Source: Flavobacterium sasangense DSM 21067
GTDB lineage: Bacteria; Bacteroidota; Bacteroidia; Flavobacteriales; Flavobacteriaceae
Reading direction: 5' to 3'
Length of the DNA: 64,000 nt
Assembly: GCF_000686885.1 (NCBI RefSeq)
Contig: NZ_JMLU01000002.1
Coordinates: 124,001 to 188,000, forward strand
Part shown: positions 34,867 to 43,640 of the stretch, piece after piece
Layout: the number at the start of each line of letters is the position of its first letter
Position numbering within the stretch: position 1 is the first letter of the stretch
The notes under the pieces: generated by a model
The model's input: only the letters and a program-made list of their open reading frames with translations
What the model was told of the DNA's origin: nothing
Database searches by the model: none
Made by a program: the position numbers and the translations under genes

Positions 34867-36885
34867 CTAACGAATTAATGAGAAATGTCCTTTTACAGTT
34901 TTCCCGTTTGTTAATTCGATTGTGAACCAATAATCAGCTGCTGGTAATACTTCATTGTTGAAAGTTCCATTCCATCCTGAACTATTTCCTATCAATTGTT
35001 TTAAAAGTTTTCCATAACGATCATAAATCGTAATAAGATTATTTTCCAATCCTCTTCTTTCAAGGTTTTTAATATTCCAAGCGTCATTATAACCATCATT
35101 ATTTGGAGTAAAGTATCTTGGATAGTCTAATATGTAAAAAGTTTCCAAAACAATTCCACATCCTTTTTTGTCTTGCACATAAACCGTGTATTCACCAGCT
35201 AGTAAATTTGAAAATACATTAGAGTTTTGATAGTTAATACCGTCTAACGAATATTCATAATCACCTAAGCTAGTTGGAGAAATTTCAATGGTTGCCGAAT
35301 TATTTTCTTGAAAATCGTTGATAACTATTTCTTCAATCGTAGCAATTCCTGAGGCTTCAATGGTAAATGTTTTGGTTTTTGAACAATTTAAAGCATTAGT
35401 TACTGTAACTTCATAAATTCCACCAGAATTTACAGTAATTTGTTGGGTAAATTGTGGAGGATTTGTATTCCATTCATAAGATGAAAATCCATTTCCTGCA
35501 TCTAAAATTAATGACTCATTTTCACATAATCCAATAGTTTCATCCACTAAAACAGTGTCAAAAGTGTTTACTCTTAAATTCACAGGATAATCTGAATAAC
35601 AGCCTTGAACATTCATTACTCTAGCATATATCGTTTGGTCGTAAGCAATTGTATTTGTAAAGTTGGAAGGTAATTCTGTTGTGCTTGTTGGTAGTTCAAA
35701 AAATGAAACTATATAATTTGAAGGAAGATTGGTGAATAATTGATTTTTAATAGTATCTAAATTAAATACTGTTTTTCCATCCTGATTGGCATCAGCGTCA
35801 CATTCAGTAAAAGTATTCTGATTTACGATTAATGTTTCTGCATATTCAATTTTAATGGCTCCAGTTGTTTGACAGGTTGGTCCATAATTAATTTCAACTA
35901 GATAATTTCCAGCGGAAGTAATATTGTAGGTGGCATTTGTTGCGCCAGGAATTAAATTTGTGTTCTTGTACCATTGATAACTCGTTGCTCCAATTTGAGT
36001 TGCATCAACTGCTAGTGTTTCATTTGGACATAAAGGATTTCCAGTTGCAATTAAACGGTCGTCTCCAATATCGATTCCGAAGTTAAAACTTCCTCCACCT
36101 AAGAATATGGCTGAATCATAACGATAATTTCCTTCATCGGCTATAACTAATTTAATATGATAAGTTTGGCCAGGAATAACATCCGATTCTGCTTTTAAAA
36201 CTTTGGTTTGACCATTAAAATTTGTTGGATGATTTGTACCATTGAAAGCATCAAAATAGGCTGCATTAGCTGGTGGACAAATTGTTCCAGGACCACGAAC
36301 AGTATTCACTTTTACTGGAGTTGTAGTTCCTGGAATAACTGCTAGATTTTGATAACTAATATCACCATTTCTTTTCAATAAAAAGGCAAATCCATCTGTA
36401 TAATTACATTGATTAGAAGATGGACTTGATAGATATTGTTCGGATGAAAAAATATAATCAAAACTGATTCTATTTCCCAAAGGAACAAAATCAAACTCTA
36501 AAACAGTAGCATTAAAAGTATTGCTTAATCCTAAGGCGTCATTTAAATCGGGATCGCCATTCCAACCCATGCCACCACCATCATCAGACAAATAGCCATT
36601 AGGTCCAGGAGCGTTGTTGATTTTTCCAGTGGAAAGAATAATGCCGTTTTGAAAAGGAAATGTAGTTCCTGTTCCGTCAAAATAACCAAAACTTTTTTCT
36701 CCAGTAGCAAAATTTCCACCTGAAACACTAACATTAAAAACGTTAGCACAAGTACTGTTGATTAAAACGTCTTCAACTAAATCTTGTGGGGTATATCCTT
36801 CATCAACCGAAATATTTTGAGCGTTTCCAAATTGGAATCCAAACCCAATAATTATAGTAAAAAAAGTATATTTTAATGTATTCAT
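34867..36885 (-). CDS. T9SS type B protein with choice-of-anchor L domain
   Basis: A 672-residue exported protein. After a signal peptide (cleavage near QFGNAQ), residues ~45-275 show a choice-of-anchor-L type domain: VSGGNFATGEKSFGYF, ILSTGKINNAPGPNG, LEFDFVPLGNRISFDYIFSSEQY and GGGSFNFGID. Ig-like/PKD-like segments follow (YQWYKNTNLIPG, YEWNTNPP). The last ~85 residues are the gliding-motility-type C-terminal sorting domain (PRYFTPNNDGYNDAWN, IYDRYGKLL, GWNGTFNNEVLPAADYWF, FSLIR). It should be exported by the type IX system to the cell surface or medium. It has the same C-terminal architecture as the larger adhesin at 9433-13071. Confidence 0.88.
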   Translation of the reverse strand: MNTLKYTFFTIIIGFGFQFGNAQNISVDEGYTPQDLVEDVLINSTCANVFNVSVSGGNFATGEKSFGYFDGTGTTFPFQNGIILSTGKINNAPGPNGYLSDDGGGMGWNGDPDLNDALGLSNTFNATVLEFDFVPLGNRISFDYIFSSEQYLSSPSSNQCNYTDGFAFLLKRNGDISYQNLAVIPGTTTPVKVNTVRGPGTICPPANAAYFDAFNGTNHPTNFNGQTKVLKAESDVIPGQTYHIKLVIADEGNYRYDSAIFLGGGSFNFGIDIGDDRLIATGNPLCPNETLAVDATQIGATSYQWYKNTNLIPGATNATYNITSAGNYLVEINYGPTCQTTGAIKIEYAETLIVNQNTFTECDADANQDGKTVFNLDTIKNQLFTNLPSNYIVSFFELPTSTTELPSNFTNTIAYDQTIYARVMNVQGCYSDYPVNLRVNTFDTVLVDETIGLCENESLILDAGNGFSSYEWNTNPPQFTQQITVNSGGIYEVTVTNALNCSKTKTFTIEASGIATIEEIVINDFQENNSATIEISPTSLGDYEYSLDGINYQNSNVFSNLLAGEYTVYVQDKKGCGIVLETFYILDYPRYFTPNNDGYNDAWNIKNLERRGLENNLITIYDRYGKLLKQLIGNSSGWNGTFNNEVLPAADYWFTIELTNGKTVKGHFSLIR

Positions 36886-36893
36886 AGCGTCGT

Positions 36894-36901
36894 CAAAGAT
36901 A
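36894..36901 (-). promoter_or_regulatory. -7 element of the T9SS gene
   Basis: The minus strand reads TATCTTTG (complement of 36894-36901), an exact TAnnTTTG match 8 bp before the ATG, implying a nearly leaderless message. It ends against the stop of the ABC permease gene. Confidence 0.5.
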
Positions 36902-37756
36902 CTATAAATCGCGCTTTTTTAAGATATAATAAGATGTTAAAATAAATATAAATGTCCATGCAAGAACGATTGCAACAAAAATGGGTTGAACTTGATAATT
37001 TTTATCAATAGTAGCGCCAACAGTATTTGAAACAGATTTCACAAAATTTAATCGTGTAAAAGGTTCTGTAATTAAATTAGACATAGACTCTAGAGGTAAA
37101 GCATCTTTAACCCAATCAATCACTTCAGTATTTTTGTCTTTAGGGGTGTAGCCTAAAATTTTGTATTTTAAAATTGCATGTCCAACATTTTCTCCTAAAA
37201 ACCAAACGAATATAAAGCCTAATGTGAAGGCAGAACGCTTGATTAAAAGTGCTAAAAATAAACAAAAAGAGAAGAATGCAACGTGTTTTAAAAAGTAGGC
37301 AAACAAATAGCTCATATCAGAAAAAATGATACTCATTTCTGTATAGGATGAATATTTTAGACCTAAAATTAAACTGATACCAAATACAAATAAAGTTGAA
37401 ACTAAAGAAAATAAAATAATGGTGTAGAATTTAGAGAGTAAAAATTCCTTTTTAGACATTCCATCGATTAAATTTTGTTTTAATGTGCCATAACTAAATT
37501 CGTTTGCTACCATTGAAACTATGATAACTGCCAAAAATAACTTAAACCAAGAGGCTACAAATGTGGTAAAATGCCAGATATAAGGAAAATTAAAGAATCC
37601 ACTTTTAGCGGCTTCAAATTTAAAAAATCCAAAATCGAATTCAATTAAAGCAATACTGGCTAATAAAAATAAAGATAGAAAATATATGATGCTTAAAACT
37701 CGGCTCGCTTTATTTAACCAAATTTTTTGTAATTCTATAGTGAGTAATCGTTTCAT
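36902..37756 (-). CDS. ABC-2 type transporter permease
   Basis: A 284-residue inner-membrane protein with about six hydrophobic segments (for example LSIIYFLSLFLLASIALI, WFKLFLAVIIVSMVANEF, FIFVWFLGENVGHA and a C-terminal FVAIVLAWTFIFILTSYYIL). The sequence NEFSYGTLKQNLIDGMSKKEFLLSK after the second segment is the elbow typical of ABC-2 permeases. It is the partner of the ATPase encoded 10 bp upstream; together they form an exporter of unknown substrate. No periplasmic or accessory component is nearby. Confidence 0.9.
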   Translation of the reverse strand: MKRLLTIELQKIWLNKASRVLSIIYFLSLFLLASIALIEFDFGFFKFEAAKSGFFNFPYIWHFTTFVASWFKLFLAVIIVSMVANEFSYGTLKQNLIDGMSKKEFLLSKFYTIILFSLVSTLFVFGISLILGLKYSSYTEMSIIFSDMSYLFAYFLKHVAFFSFCLFLALLIKRSAFTLGFIFVWFLGENVGHAILKYKILGYTPKDKNTEVIDWVKDALPLESMSNLITEPFTRLNFVKSVSNTVGATIDKNYQVQPIFVAIVLAWTFIFILTSYYILKKRDL

Positions 37757-37766
37757 TTTGATGGGT

Positions 37767-38657
37767 TTAGTTGGTTAATTTTAAGAATTGTTCTTCTAAG
37801 CTGGTTTTACGTTTTAATAATTGCGTTAAAACAATATTCTTATTAAAAAGATATTGATTCAATTCTCCAGCTTCTAATGGTGCTTTTAAATAAACTAAAG
37901 CTTTTCCATCTTGAACTTCAATTTTATCCACGGATTCATGATTAGAAATCGCCTGAATTAATGCATCAAGATTATCCGATTGTAATTCAAAAAATCCTTC
38001 ATTGGCTAACATTCCATCAACAGTGCCTTGATATAGCGTTACTCCATAGCGCAAAACAATTACATGAGAACATACCTTTTCAACTTCATCCAGTAAGTGA
38101 GAGGCTAAAAGTATAGTAGTACCTTGATTTGCAATAATTTTTATTAAATCTCGAATTTGACGAATTCCTTGTGGATCTAATCCATTTGTTGGTTCATCTA
38201 AAATTAAAATTTCAGGATCATTCAATAGGGCAGAAGCAATGGCTAAACGTTGTTTCATTCCTAGAGAAAACGTTTTAAATTTACTGTCTTTTCGGTCAAA
38301 CAAACCTACTAATTCTAATTTTTCATTAACTTTATCAAAAGGAATATTCTTAATTTTACAAACTAATTTCAAGTTTTCCTCCGCTGTCATGTAGGGATAA
38401 AAATTAGGTCTTTCAATGATTGCGCCTACTTTTTTTAAGGCATCATGAGTAGAAAGGCTTCCGTCAAACCATTCAAAATCGCCTGATGTTTTGTTGACAA
38501 CATTTAATACAATTCCTAAAGTGGTTGATTTTCCTGAGCCGTTTGGTCCTAAAATTCCGTATACATTACCTTTTTTTATTTCTAAAGAAACATTGTTTAC
38601 GGCATGTACTTTTTTGAATTTTTTATGGAGATTCGAGATTTTTAAAATGGTTTCCAA
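37767..38657 (-). CDS. ABC transporter ATP-binding protein
   Basis: The 296-residue ATPase of the adjacent ABC-2 exporter. Motifs: Walker A GILGPNGSGKST, Q-loop region AIIERPNFYPYM, signature FSLGMKQRLAIA, Walker B LILDEPTNGLDP with the D-loop and switch LLASHLLDEVEKVC. The start is a TTG (complement of 38655-38657): a TAA lies seven codons upstream and no ATG exists between it and Walker A, so METILKISNL must begin at TTG. It is the first gene of the two-gene unit. Confidence 0.93.
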   Translation of the reverse strand: METILKISNLHKKFKKVHAVNNVSLEIKKGNVYGILGPNGSGKSTTLGIVLNVVNKTSGDFEWFDGSLSTHDALKKVGAIIERPNFYPYMTAEENLKLVCKIKNIPFDKVNEKLELVGLFDRKDSKFKTFSLGMKQRLAIASALLNDPEILILDEPTNGLDPQGIRQIRDLIKIIANQGTTILLASHLLDEVEKVCSHVIVLRYGVTLYQGTVDGMLANEGFFELQSDNLDALIQAISNHESVDKIEVQDGKALVYLKAPLEAGELNQYLFNKNIVLTQLLKRKTSLEEQFLKLTN

Positions 38658-38730
38658 GTTTGTTCGTTTTTTGATTTATAAGTAAGACGAACGAATTTTA
38701 GATTTGTTACGGATTGAAGTGAATGTCAAT

Positions 38731-38767
38731 AAAAAATCCCTAACATTATGGCTTAGCTAGGGATTTT
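38731..38767 (-). terminator. Terminator of the ABC1-kinase gene
   Basis: AAAATCCCTA (38733-38742) pairs with TAGGGATTTT (38758-38767); on the minus strand a T-run (38731-38736) follows. The 15-base loop is longer than usual. Confidence 0.75.
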
Positions 38768-38788
38768 AAGGTATTGCTTGGGGCAAAA

Positions 38789-40099
38789 TTAATATTGAAT
38801 AAAGTTGTTGATTTTAACTTTAGTTGCTTTTAAATCGTGCATTAAATTGTACAATCCAAAGAAAGTTCGGTTGATGTAAATAAAATGCTTCGAACCGCGA
38901 TTTCCATTCATATTACGTAATTCAGTGTTTTTGGAGTAGCGTTCTCCTAGATCCGCAATTTGACCGAAAAATTCTTCATCAGAAAAGTCGAATTCTTCTA
39001 CGTGGAATGGTCTAGCGAACAAACTTAAAAGTTCGTGGAACATTTCTGTGAAGAATTCCACTTCTTCTTTTGCGTCTTCTTTTCTTAAGATTTCCAATTC
39101 GTATAATTTCGATTGGAAAAATTCAGGATTGTTTAAATTTTCTTTTTTTGCTAGTTCAAAGTACGGTACATAAAAATCATTTGGAACTTCTTTGATGCAG
39201 CCAAAATCTAAAGCTACTAATTTAGTATCTGTCGTTATTAAGAAATTTCCTGGATGCGGATCAGCATGCACTTTTCTCAAATTGTGCATTTGAAACATAT
39301 AGAAATCCCAAAGGGTTTGTCCTAAAATATTCGATTTCTCAACATCGGTATTGTGAGCAGTGAATTCAGACAAATGTTCGCCCGTCATCCAATCCATTGT
39401 AATGATTTTCTCTGATGACCATTCTGGATAATATTTAGGAAAAATCAAATTTGGAATGTTTTGGCAAGCTTCTGCCATTTCTATACTTTGCTTAACTTCG
39501 TTGATGTAATTGGTTTCTTCAATCAATTTATCTTCAACTTCCTTAAAATATTTATCCGAATCTTTTCCTTTAATATTGAACATTTTGATGGCAATAGGTT
39601 TCACTAAAGCCAAATCCGAACTAATACTTTCTGCCACTCCTGGATATTGAATTTTCACAGCAAGTTTTTTCCCATCCTTGGTAGCTTGGTGCACTTGACC
39701 AATGCTAGCCGCATTTATAGAAGTGGCATTGAAGGTATCGTATATTTCGTTTGGTTGTTTGCCAAAATAATTCTTAAAGGTTTTATTTACCAATGGAGCC
39801 GACAACGGCGGCACCGAAAATTGTGCCAATGAGAATTTCTCCACGTAAGCTCTTGGTAAAATATTTTTATCCATACTCAGCATTTGTGCGACTTTCAAAG
39901 CACTTCCTTTCAGTTGCTTTAAACTGTCGTAAATATCGGCAGCGTTGTTTTTGTTGAGTGATTCTTTAGCTTCTTCTTCGGTTTTGGTGATTTTATCTCC
40001 GTAATATTTGAGATAATTCACACCTACTTTTGCTCCGGTTTGAATCAGTTTAGAAGCACGTTGGATTTTTGATGTTGGAATACTATCGATTGTTTTCAT
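38789..40099 (-). CDS. ABC1/AarF (UbiB-like) kinase family protein
   Basis: A 436-residue protein-kinase-like protein of the ABC1/UbiB family. The family-specific KxGQ-like region appears as LKGSALKVAQMLSMDK, followed by an Ala-rich ATP loop (INAASIGQVHQA), VKIQYPGV, the catalytic-type HADPHPGNFLI and metal-binding ALDFGCIKEV. In ubiquinone makers UbiB helps quinone synthesis; most flavobacteria use menaquinone, so the role here is probably lipid or isoprenoid handling and is unknown. It starts 4 bp after the TetR-family gene and is likely controlled by it. A longer frame to 40153 only reads through the regulator's end. Confidence 0.88.
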   Translation of the reverse strand: MKTIDSIPTSKIQRASKLIQTGAKVGVNYLKYYGDKITKTEEEAKESLNKNNAADIYDSLKQLKGSALKVAQMLSMDKNILPRAYVEKFSLAQFSVPPLSAPLVNKTFKNYFGKQPNEIYDTFNATSINAASIGQVHQATKDGKKLAVKIQYPGVAESISSDLALVKPIAIKMFNIKGKDSDKYFKEVEDKLIEETNYINEVKQSIEMAEACQNIPNLIFPKYYPEWSSEKIITMDWMTGEHLSEFTAHNTDVEKSNILGQTLWDFYMFQMHNLRKVHADPHPGNFLITTDTKLVALDFGCIKEVPNDFYVPYFELAKKENLNNPEFFQSKLYELEILRKEDAKEEVEFFTEMFHELLSLFARPFHVEEFDFSDEEFFGQIADLGERYSKNTELRNMNGNRGSKHFIYINRTFFGLYNLMHDLKATKVKINNFIQY

Positions 40100-40103
40100 G
40101 TGA

Positions 40104-40763
40104 TTACATTTTAAATGAGCCTCTTTCGTGCCACATGAATTTTCCAAAATCAATTAGACTTTTGAATGGTGTAGTATCCATCAAGTCAAAACTGGTATTG
40201 ACAGATTTTTCAATGAAAATATCGGTTTTTTCAAATGAAATTGACGTATCTTCAATCCAAAACTTCAAAGTGAATAAGAACTGAAACCAAGCCATTTCGC
40301 TCATTGTTTTTTCTTGAATTTCGATTAACTTTTCTTGTTTTAAATCGATTTTTTCAATGTCTAAAGTATCATAAAACTGTTTGAAGCTTTTTCTTAATTC
40401 GCTCAATTTTGACAAACTTTTCAATTTGTTTTTGTCTTCTTTCAATAATGCTACCACGAAACTTCTATTAGCAGTTAACATTTCGAAATAAGTGAAATAA
40501 AAACTCAACAATTGCGTGCGAGCATCGTAGGAAGCGAAATCTTCACTATTTCCTAATAATTCTAATGTATTATCGAAAAGTGAAGTGAAAAAGTTTTGCT
40601 CAATTTGGTTAAAAGAAGCATAGTGTTTGTAAAACAAACCTTCCTCAAAACCAGCATGTTTGGCAAACAAATAAACCGATTGCGGTTGCTTGTTGTGTTC
40701 TAAGAAATAATCGATATATAAACTTAAAATGCCTTCTTTGTTTATTTCTTTCTTTTTTGCCAT
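40104..40763 (-). CDS. TetR-family transcriptional regulator
   Basis: A 219-residue repressor of the TetR type. The N-terminal ~60 residues give a helix-turn-helix (GILSLYIDYFLEH, then SVYLFAKHAGFEEGLFYKHYASF, with the typical F/Y-K-H-Y-ending recognition helix). The rest is a helical ligand domain. It has its own promoter and a palindromic operator candidate immediately upstream, so it is likely autoregulated and also represses the ABC1 kinase gene that follows 4 bp later. The Met at 40763 is preferred because the -7 element overlaps the upstream Met at 40784. Confidence 0.85.
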   Translation of the reverse strand: MAKKKEINKEGILSLYIDYFLEHNKQPQSVYLFAKHAGFEEGLFYKHYASFNQIEQNFFTSLFDNTLELLGNSEDFASYDARTQLLSFYFTYFEMLTANRSFVVALLKEDKNKLKSLSKLSELRKSFKQFYDTLDIEKIDLKQEKLIEIQEKTMSEMAWFQFLFTLKFWIEDTSISFEKTDIFIEKSVNTSFDLMDTTPFKSLIDFGKFMWHERGSFKM

Positions 40764-40781
40764 GATTTTAAATATTTTTCT

Positions 40782-40812
40782 CAAAGGTACAGAATGTTTA
40801 ATTTAAAATCAA
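40782..40812 (-). promoter_or_regulatory. Promoter of the TetR-ABC1 operon
   Basis: On the minus strand TTG (complement of 40810-40812), a 20-base spacer and TACCTTTG (complement of 40782-40789) match the consensus, 18 bp before the ATG at 40763. Confidence 0.65.
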
Positions 40813-40817
40813 AAAAG

Positions 40818-40839
40818 TTAAACAAAATATTTTGTTAAA
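40818..40839. promoter_or_regulatory. Palindromic operator candidate of the TetR-family regulator
   Basis: AACAAAATATTTTGTT (40821-40836) is a perfect 16-bp palindrome, extended by TT/AA at 40818-40819 and 40838-40839. It lies five bases upstream of the -33 box, the usual spacing for TetR operators next to the promoter. Confidence 0.55.
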
Positions 40840-40847
40840 GTTCTTTC

Positions 40848-40883
40848 AAAAAAACCTCAATTACGAATTTGCAATTGAGGTTT
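40848..40883 (-). terminator. Terminator of the nucleoid-associated protein gene
   Basis: AAACCTCAATT (40852-40862) pairs with AATTGAGGTTT (40873-40883); the minus-strand transcript then enters a T-run (40848-40854). Confidence 0.8.
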
Positions 40884-40904
40884 AATAATTTGTATGTAAA
40901 TGGC

Positions 40905-41963
40905 TTACGATTTCTGCTCTTTATTAAAGTAAACCAAGTAATAATACATTTGTTTTTCTTCGTCCCAACCTTTCTCCACGAATTTCTCAGCACTTTCAGG
41001 GTTGATGAAATCCAATTTAATTTGAATATTCGTGTCTAATTGAATTGTATTTTTTAACGAACGACGAACATCCGTTACCGCTGCATTTGCAATTGGAAAA
41101 CTTGAAACGTCTTCAATGCTATATTTCGCACCTTTATCTACTTTATAATTTTTGAATTCTGGAATGAACTCTGGATTTTGCATTACTTCGTTCAAGAAAG
41201 CGGTTTCTTCAAACTCATCATTTTTTGCAAAGTGATTGATGGCGCGGTTCATGAACAATACTTCTTGTTGTTTGTCTTCGGCTGGTAAAACTACTTCTTT
41301 AGCAAACTCTTGACAGAATTTTAAGTATTTCTTTGTCATGAAGTTTTCATCTTGAAACGCATCAAGGGATAAGAAATGCTCTAACCAATAACGTGCATCG
41401 TAACGGTTGCTATCTACGGTTAAAATTTTGTAGCCTTCTTCTTTTTTGTAATTGAAAATGATACAACCTTTGTCTAACTTATTCAAGTTGATTCCTTGTT
41501 GTAAAATCATTTCTAGGTTGTTACCATTTTCTTCGAATTGTAAGAAATCGGTTTGTACTTCACTTTTGAAAACTCCGATGGCATCTACTACATTATTATC
41601 AATAGAAACGTGCGTAAAATAAGCCACATACACTTCTCCATTTTTAATATGTGGATGATTTGATTGCTCAAAAAGGTGTTTTGTGATTTTTTTAGAAACG
41701 TTGTGAATTTCGCTAGGGTTATTGAAAACTTCGGTAGCAAAATTGTACATCTCGTTGTATTCTAAATCTACTTCATGAGCAAACTGAAAGTAGTTTTCTT
41801 CTTTTTCTCTAAAAGGTTTAAAGAAAAATTCCTTCAACAAAGGCATAATTTCATCATTCAATCCGTATGAATTTTCAGATAAGAAAATAGCTTCATTTCT
41901 GCTTTTATTTCCTACGCGGTGAATTGATAAATTCTCAATATGAGCATTAAATAGATTGATCAT
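40905..41963 (-). CDS. Nucleoid-associated protein, NdpA/YejK family
   Basis: A 352-residue protein of the 37-kDa nucleoid-associated (NdpA) family. The opening INLFNAHIENLSIHRVGNK, the middle YVAYFTHVSIDNNVVDAIGVFKSE and the C-terminal SYGLNDE-type acidic and aromatic segments fit the family, which is found on nucleoids and in some phage-defence and plasmid contexts. No enzymatic motif is known. It is a single-gene unit between two terminators. Length is normal for the family, and the start Met at 41963 lies 20 bp inside the last terminator. Confidence 0.85.
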   Translation of the reverse strand: MINLFNAHIENLSIHRVGNKSRNEAIFLSENSYGLNDEIMPLLKEFFFKPFREKEENYFQFAHEVDLEYNEMYNFATEVFNNPSEIHNVSKKITKHLFEQSNHPHIKNGEVYVAYFTHVSIDNNVVDAIGVFKSEVQTDFLQFEENGNNLEMILQQGINLNKLDKGCIIFNYKKEEGYKILTVDSNRYDARYWLEHFLSLDAFQDENFMTKKYLKFCQEFAKEVVLPAEDKQQEVLFMNRAINHFAKNDEFEETAFLNEVMQNPEFIPEFKNYKVDKGAKYSIEDVSSFPIANAAVTDVRRSLKNTIQLDTNIQIKLDFINPESAEKFVEKGWDEEKQMYYYLVYFNKEQKS

Positions 41964-41982
41964 TTTTTATAGTTTAGATAAA

Positions 41983-42021
41983 AGAGCCAAGATAGAACTG
42001 ATATTGTTTTTTCTTGGCTTT
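41983..42021 (-). terminator. Terminator of the pRiA4b ORF-3-like gene
   Basis: AGCCAAGA (41985-41992) pairs with TCTTGGCT (42012-42019) around a 19-base loop; on the minus strand a short CTTTT follows. The long loop lowers confidence. Confidence 0.4.
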
Positions 42022-42065
42022 TTAAAGATTGTATTTTGGTTTATTCTTTTCTAATTCTTTGGATT

Positions 42066-42617
42066 TTAGTTCCAATTTTCTTCAAATCCCATGTCTTCGA
42101 AGCTGTCGTCTCCATCAAACATGTCGAAATCATCGTCATCGAAATCGTCTTCAAAGTCACCGTAAATATCGTCATTTGATAAATCGCCTCTCAATCCGCT
42201 TTGACCTGCTTCTGCTGGTAATTCGCCATGAGAAAATAATAACGCAGGATAGGTTTCACCAGCTTCTTTTTCTTCTTCAATTGCAGCTAATTCCACGAAG
42301 AATGTCCACATACTAAAGAAATCATACACATAGACCATTTTAGTATTGTCTTGGTGCATCAAATCCTCAATTTTAAAATCTACCATGGTTTTCATTTCAC
42401 CTGGAACTTCACCAGTGTCAAACAATGGAATTTCGTCTTCTTCGTTCCAAGTCCAGTCGTCTTCACAAGTAAAGAACGAACCTGTTTCTGTTCCATCAAA
42501 GCCAAAAGCGTTTACGATAGCATTGTGTAAATCTTCTAAGGTTTTGTCGCTTTCAATGGCAATATCTCTAAAAATATCTTCTTCAGCATCGAGAATCACT
42601 CGGAATTTGTAAATCAT
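42066..42617 (-). CDS. Plasmid pRiA4b ORF-3 family protein (IS1096 TnpR-like passenger family) with acidic tail
   Basis: A 183-residue protein of the PRiA4_ORF3 family (PF07929, also called IS1096 TnpR-like). The family pattern is the opening YKFRVILDAEEDIFRDIAIESDKTLEDLH, followed by HNAIVNAFGFDGTETGSFF and the Trp-rich CEDDWTW. The last ~40 residues are a nearly pure Asp/Glu tail (DDDDFDMFDGDDSFED), which is unusual. Despite the family name, no transposase or IS end is near. Function is unknown. It has its own -7 element at 42641-42648. Confidence 0.8.
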   Translation of the reverse strand: MIYKFRVILDAEEDIFRDIAIESDKTLEDLHNAIVNAFGFDGTETGSFFTCEDDWTWNEEDEIPLFDTGEVPGEMKTMVDFKIEDLMHQDNTKMVYVYDFFSMWTFFVELAAIEEEKEAGETYPALLFSHGELPAEAGQSGLRGDLSNDDIYGDFEDDFDDDDFDMFDGDDSFEDMGFEENWN

Positions 42618-42640
42618 AATCTTTGAAATTTTAAGAACTG

Positions 42641-42648
42641 CAAAAGTA
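42641..42648 (-). promoter_or_regulatory. -7 element of the pRiA4b ORF-3-like gene
   Basis: The minus strand reads TACTTTTG (complement of 42641-42648), an exact TAnnTTTG match 23 bp before the ATG. Confidence 0.45.
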
Positions 42649-42698
42649 ATTATTATTTACGAGAAACTTTTTTGCTTTTGCGATTTGTTGATAAGATT

Positions 42699-43613
42699 TT
42701 AAAATATGGATAAGGAGGTTTCAGTCGTCAATCGCTCTAACGTTTCTAAGCCGTAAAACGAATTTCCTTTTTTGTTTAATTTTGGACTCCAAACCGCTAC
42801 CGTATAATGGTTTGGGAAAACCGCAACTACGCCACCACCAACACCACTTTTTCCAGGAAGCCCAACTTTAAACGTAAATTCGCCTGCTTGATCATAAAAA
42901 CCGCACATTTGCATTAAAGCGTTCATGCGTTTGCATTTACTTGATGAAAGGAATTTTTTATCGCTTTTTGGAATTACGCCATTATTCGAAAATACTTGAA
43001 AACACTTGGCTAAATCAACACAAGTCATTTCTATAGAACATTGATGATAATAAAAATCTAAAACCGCTTCGGGTTCGTTTTTGATGTTTCCAAACGATTT
43101 GATAAAGTTGACCAAAGCTGCATTTCGGTAACCAAAAGCTTTTTCGGATTGAGCGACATTTTCGTTGTAATTAATGTTTGGATTTTCGGTCAGTTCTCTA
43201 ACGAAATCAAGTAGGAATGCTTTTGGATTTTCAAAATGATCTAACATCAAATCTGCAACAACCAAAGCGCCAGCATTGATAAACGGATTTCTTGGAATAC
43301 CATTTTCATTTTCTAATTGTACTAAGGAATTAAAGGAATTTCCAGAAGGTTCATAACCAACACGTTCCCATAAATCGTTTCCAATTTTAGAAAATATAAG
43401 CGAAGTGGTAATGACTTTTGAAATACTCTGAATCGAAAATTTCTCCAAAGCATCACCTTTTGTAAATACGTTTTGATGTTTATCAACTAAAGCAATTCCG
43501 AATTTATTCGCATCGACTTTTGCTAATTCCGGAATGTAATCAGCTACTTTTCCAGTGTTTTCAATTTGTATGACTTCGTTGTAAATTCCGTCTAAAATAT
43601 CTTGGTATGCCAT
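42699..43613 (-). CDS. glsA: Glutaminase
   Basis: Deaminates glutamine to glutamate and ammonia; a serine-dependent beta-lactamase-like fold. The 304-residue protein has the catalytic SxxK in FSIQSISKVI, the GNSFNSLVQLE and NPFINAGALV segments of the active site and the late GLPGKSGVGGGVVAVFP. Length and order match the bacterial glutaminase A family. The stop is 82 bp from the pRiA4b gene and the gene has no clear terminator; it may end in the gap before it. Gene neighbours do not indicate a special role. Confidence 0.95.
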   Translation of the reverse strand: MAYQDILDGIYNEVIQIENTGKVADYIPELAKVDANKFGIALVDKHQNVFTKGDALEKFSIQSISKVITTSLIFSKIGNDLWERVGYEPSGNSFNSLVQLENENGIPRNPFINAGALVVADLMLDHFENPKAFLLDFVRELTENPNINYNENVAQSEKAFGYRNAALVNFIKSFGNIKNEPEAVLDFYYHQCSIEMTCVDLAKCFQVFSNNGVIPKSDKKFLSSSKCKRMNALMQMCGFYDQAGEFTFKVGLPGKSGVGGGVVAVFPNHYTVAVWSPKLNKKGNSFYGLETLERLTTETSLSIF

Positions 43614-43640
43614 GAAACTAATTTTGGTAAAAATAGTTAC

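Noticed and set aside
36543..36749. 68-residue minus-strand frame
   Set aside because: It lies entirely inside the T9SS gene in a shifted frame and lacks any family pattern or start context.
40099..40153. N-terminal extension of the ABC1 kinase to 40153
   Set aside because: The extra residues are the out-of-frame reading of the end of the TetR gene; the family start is the Met at 40099.
42066..42617. Insertion sequence suggested by the IS1096 TnpR-like family name
   Set aside because: The family name comes from a passenger gene. There is no transposase, inverted terminal repeat or target-site duplication around it.
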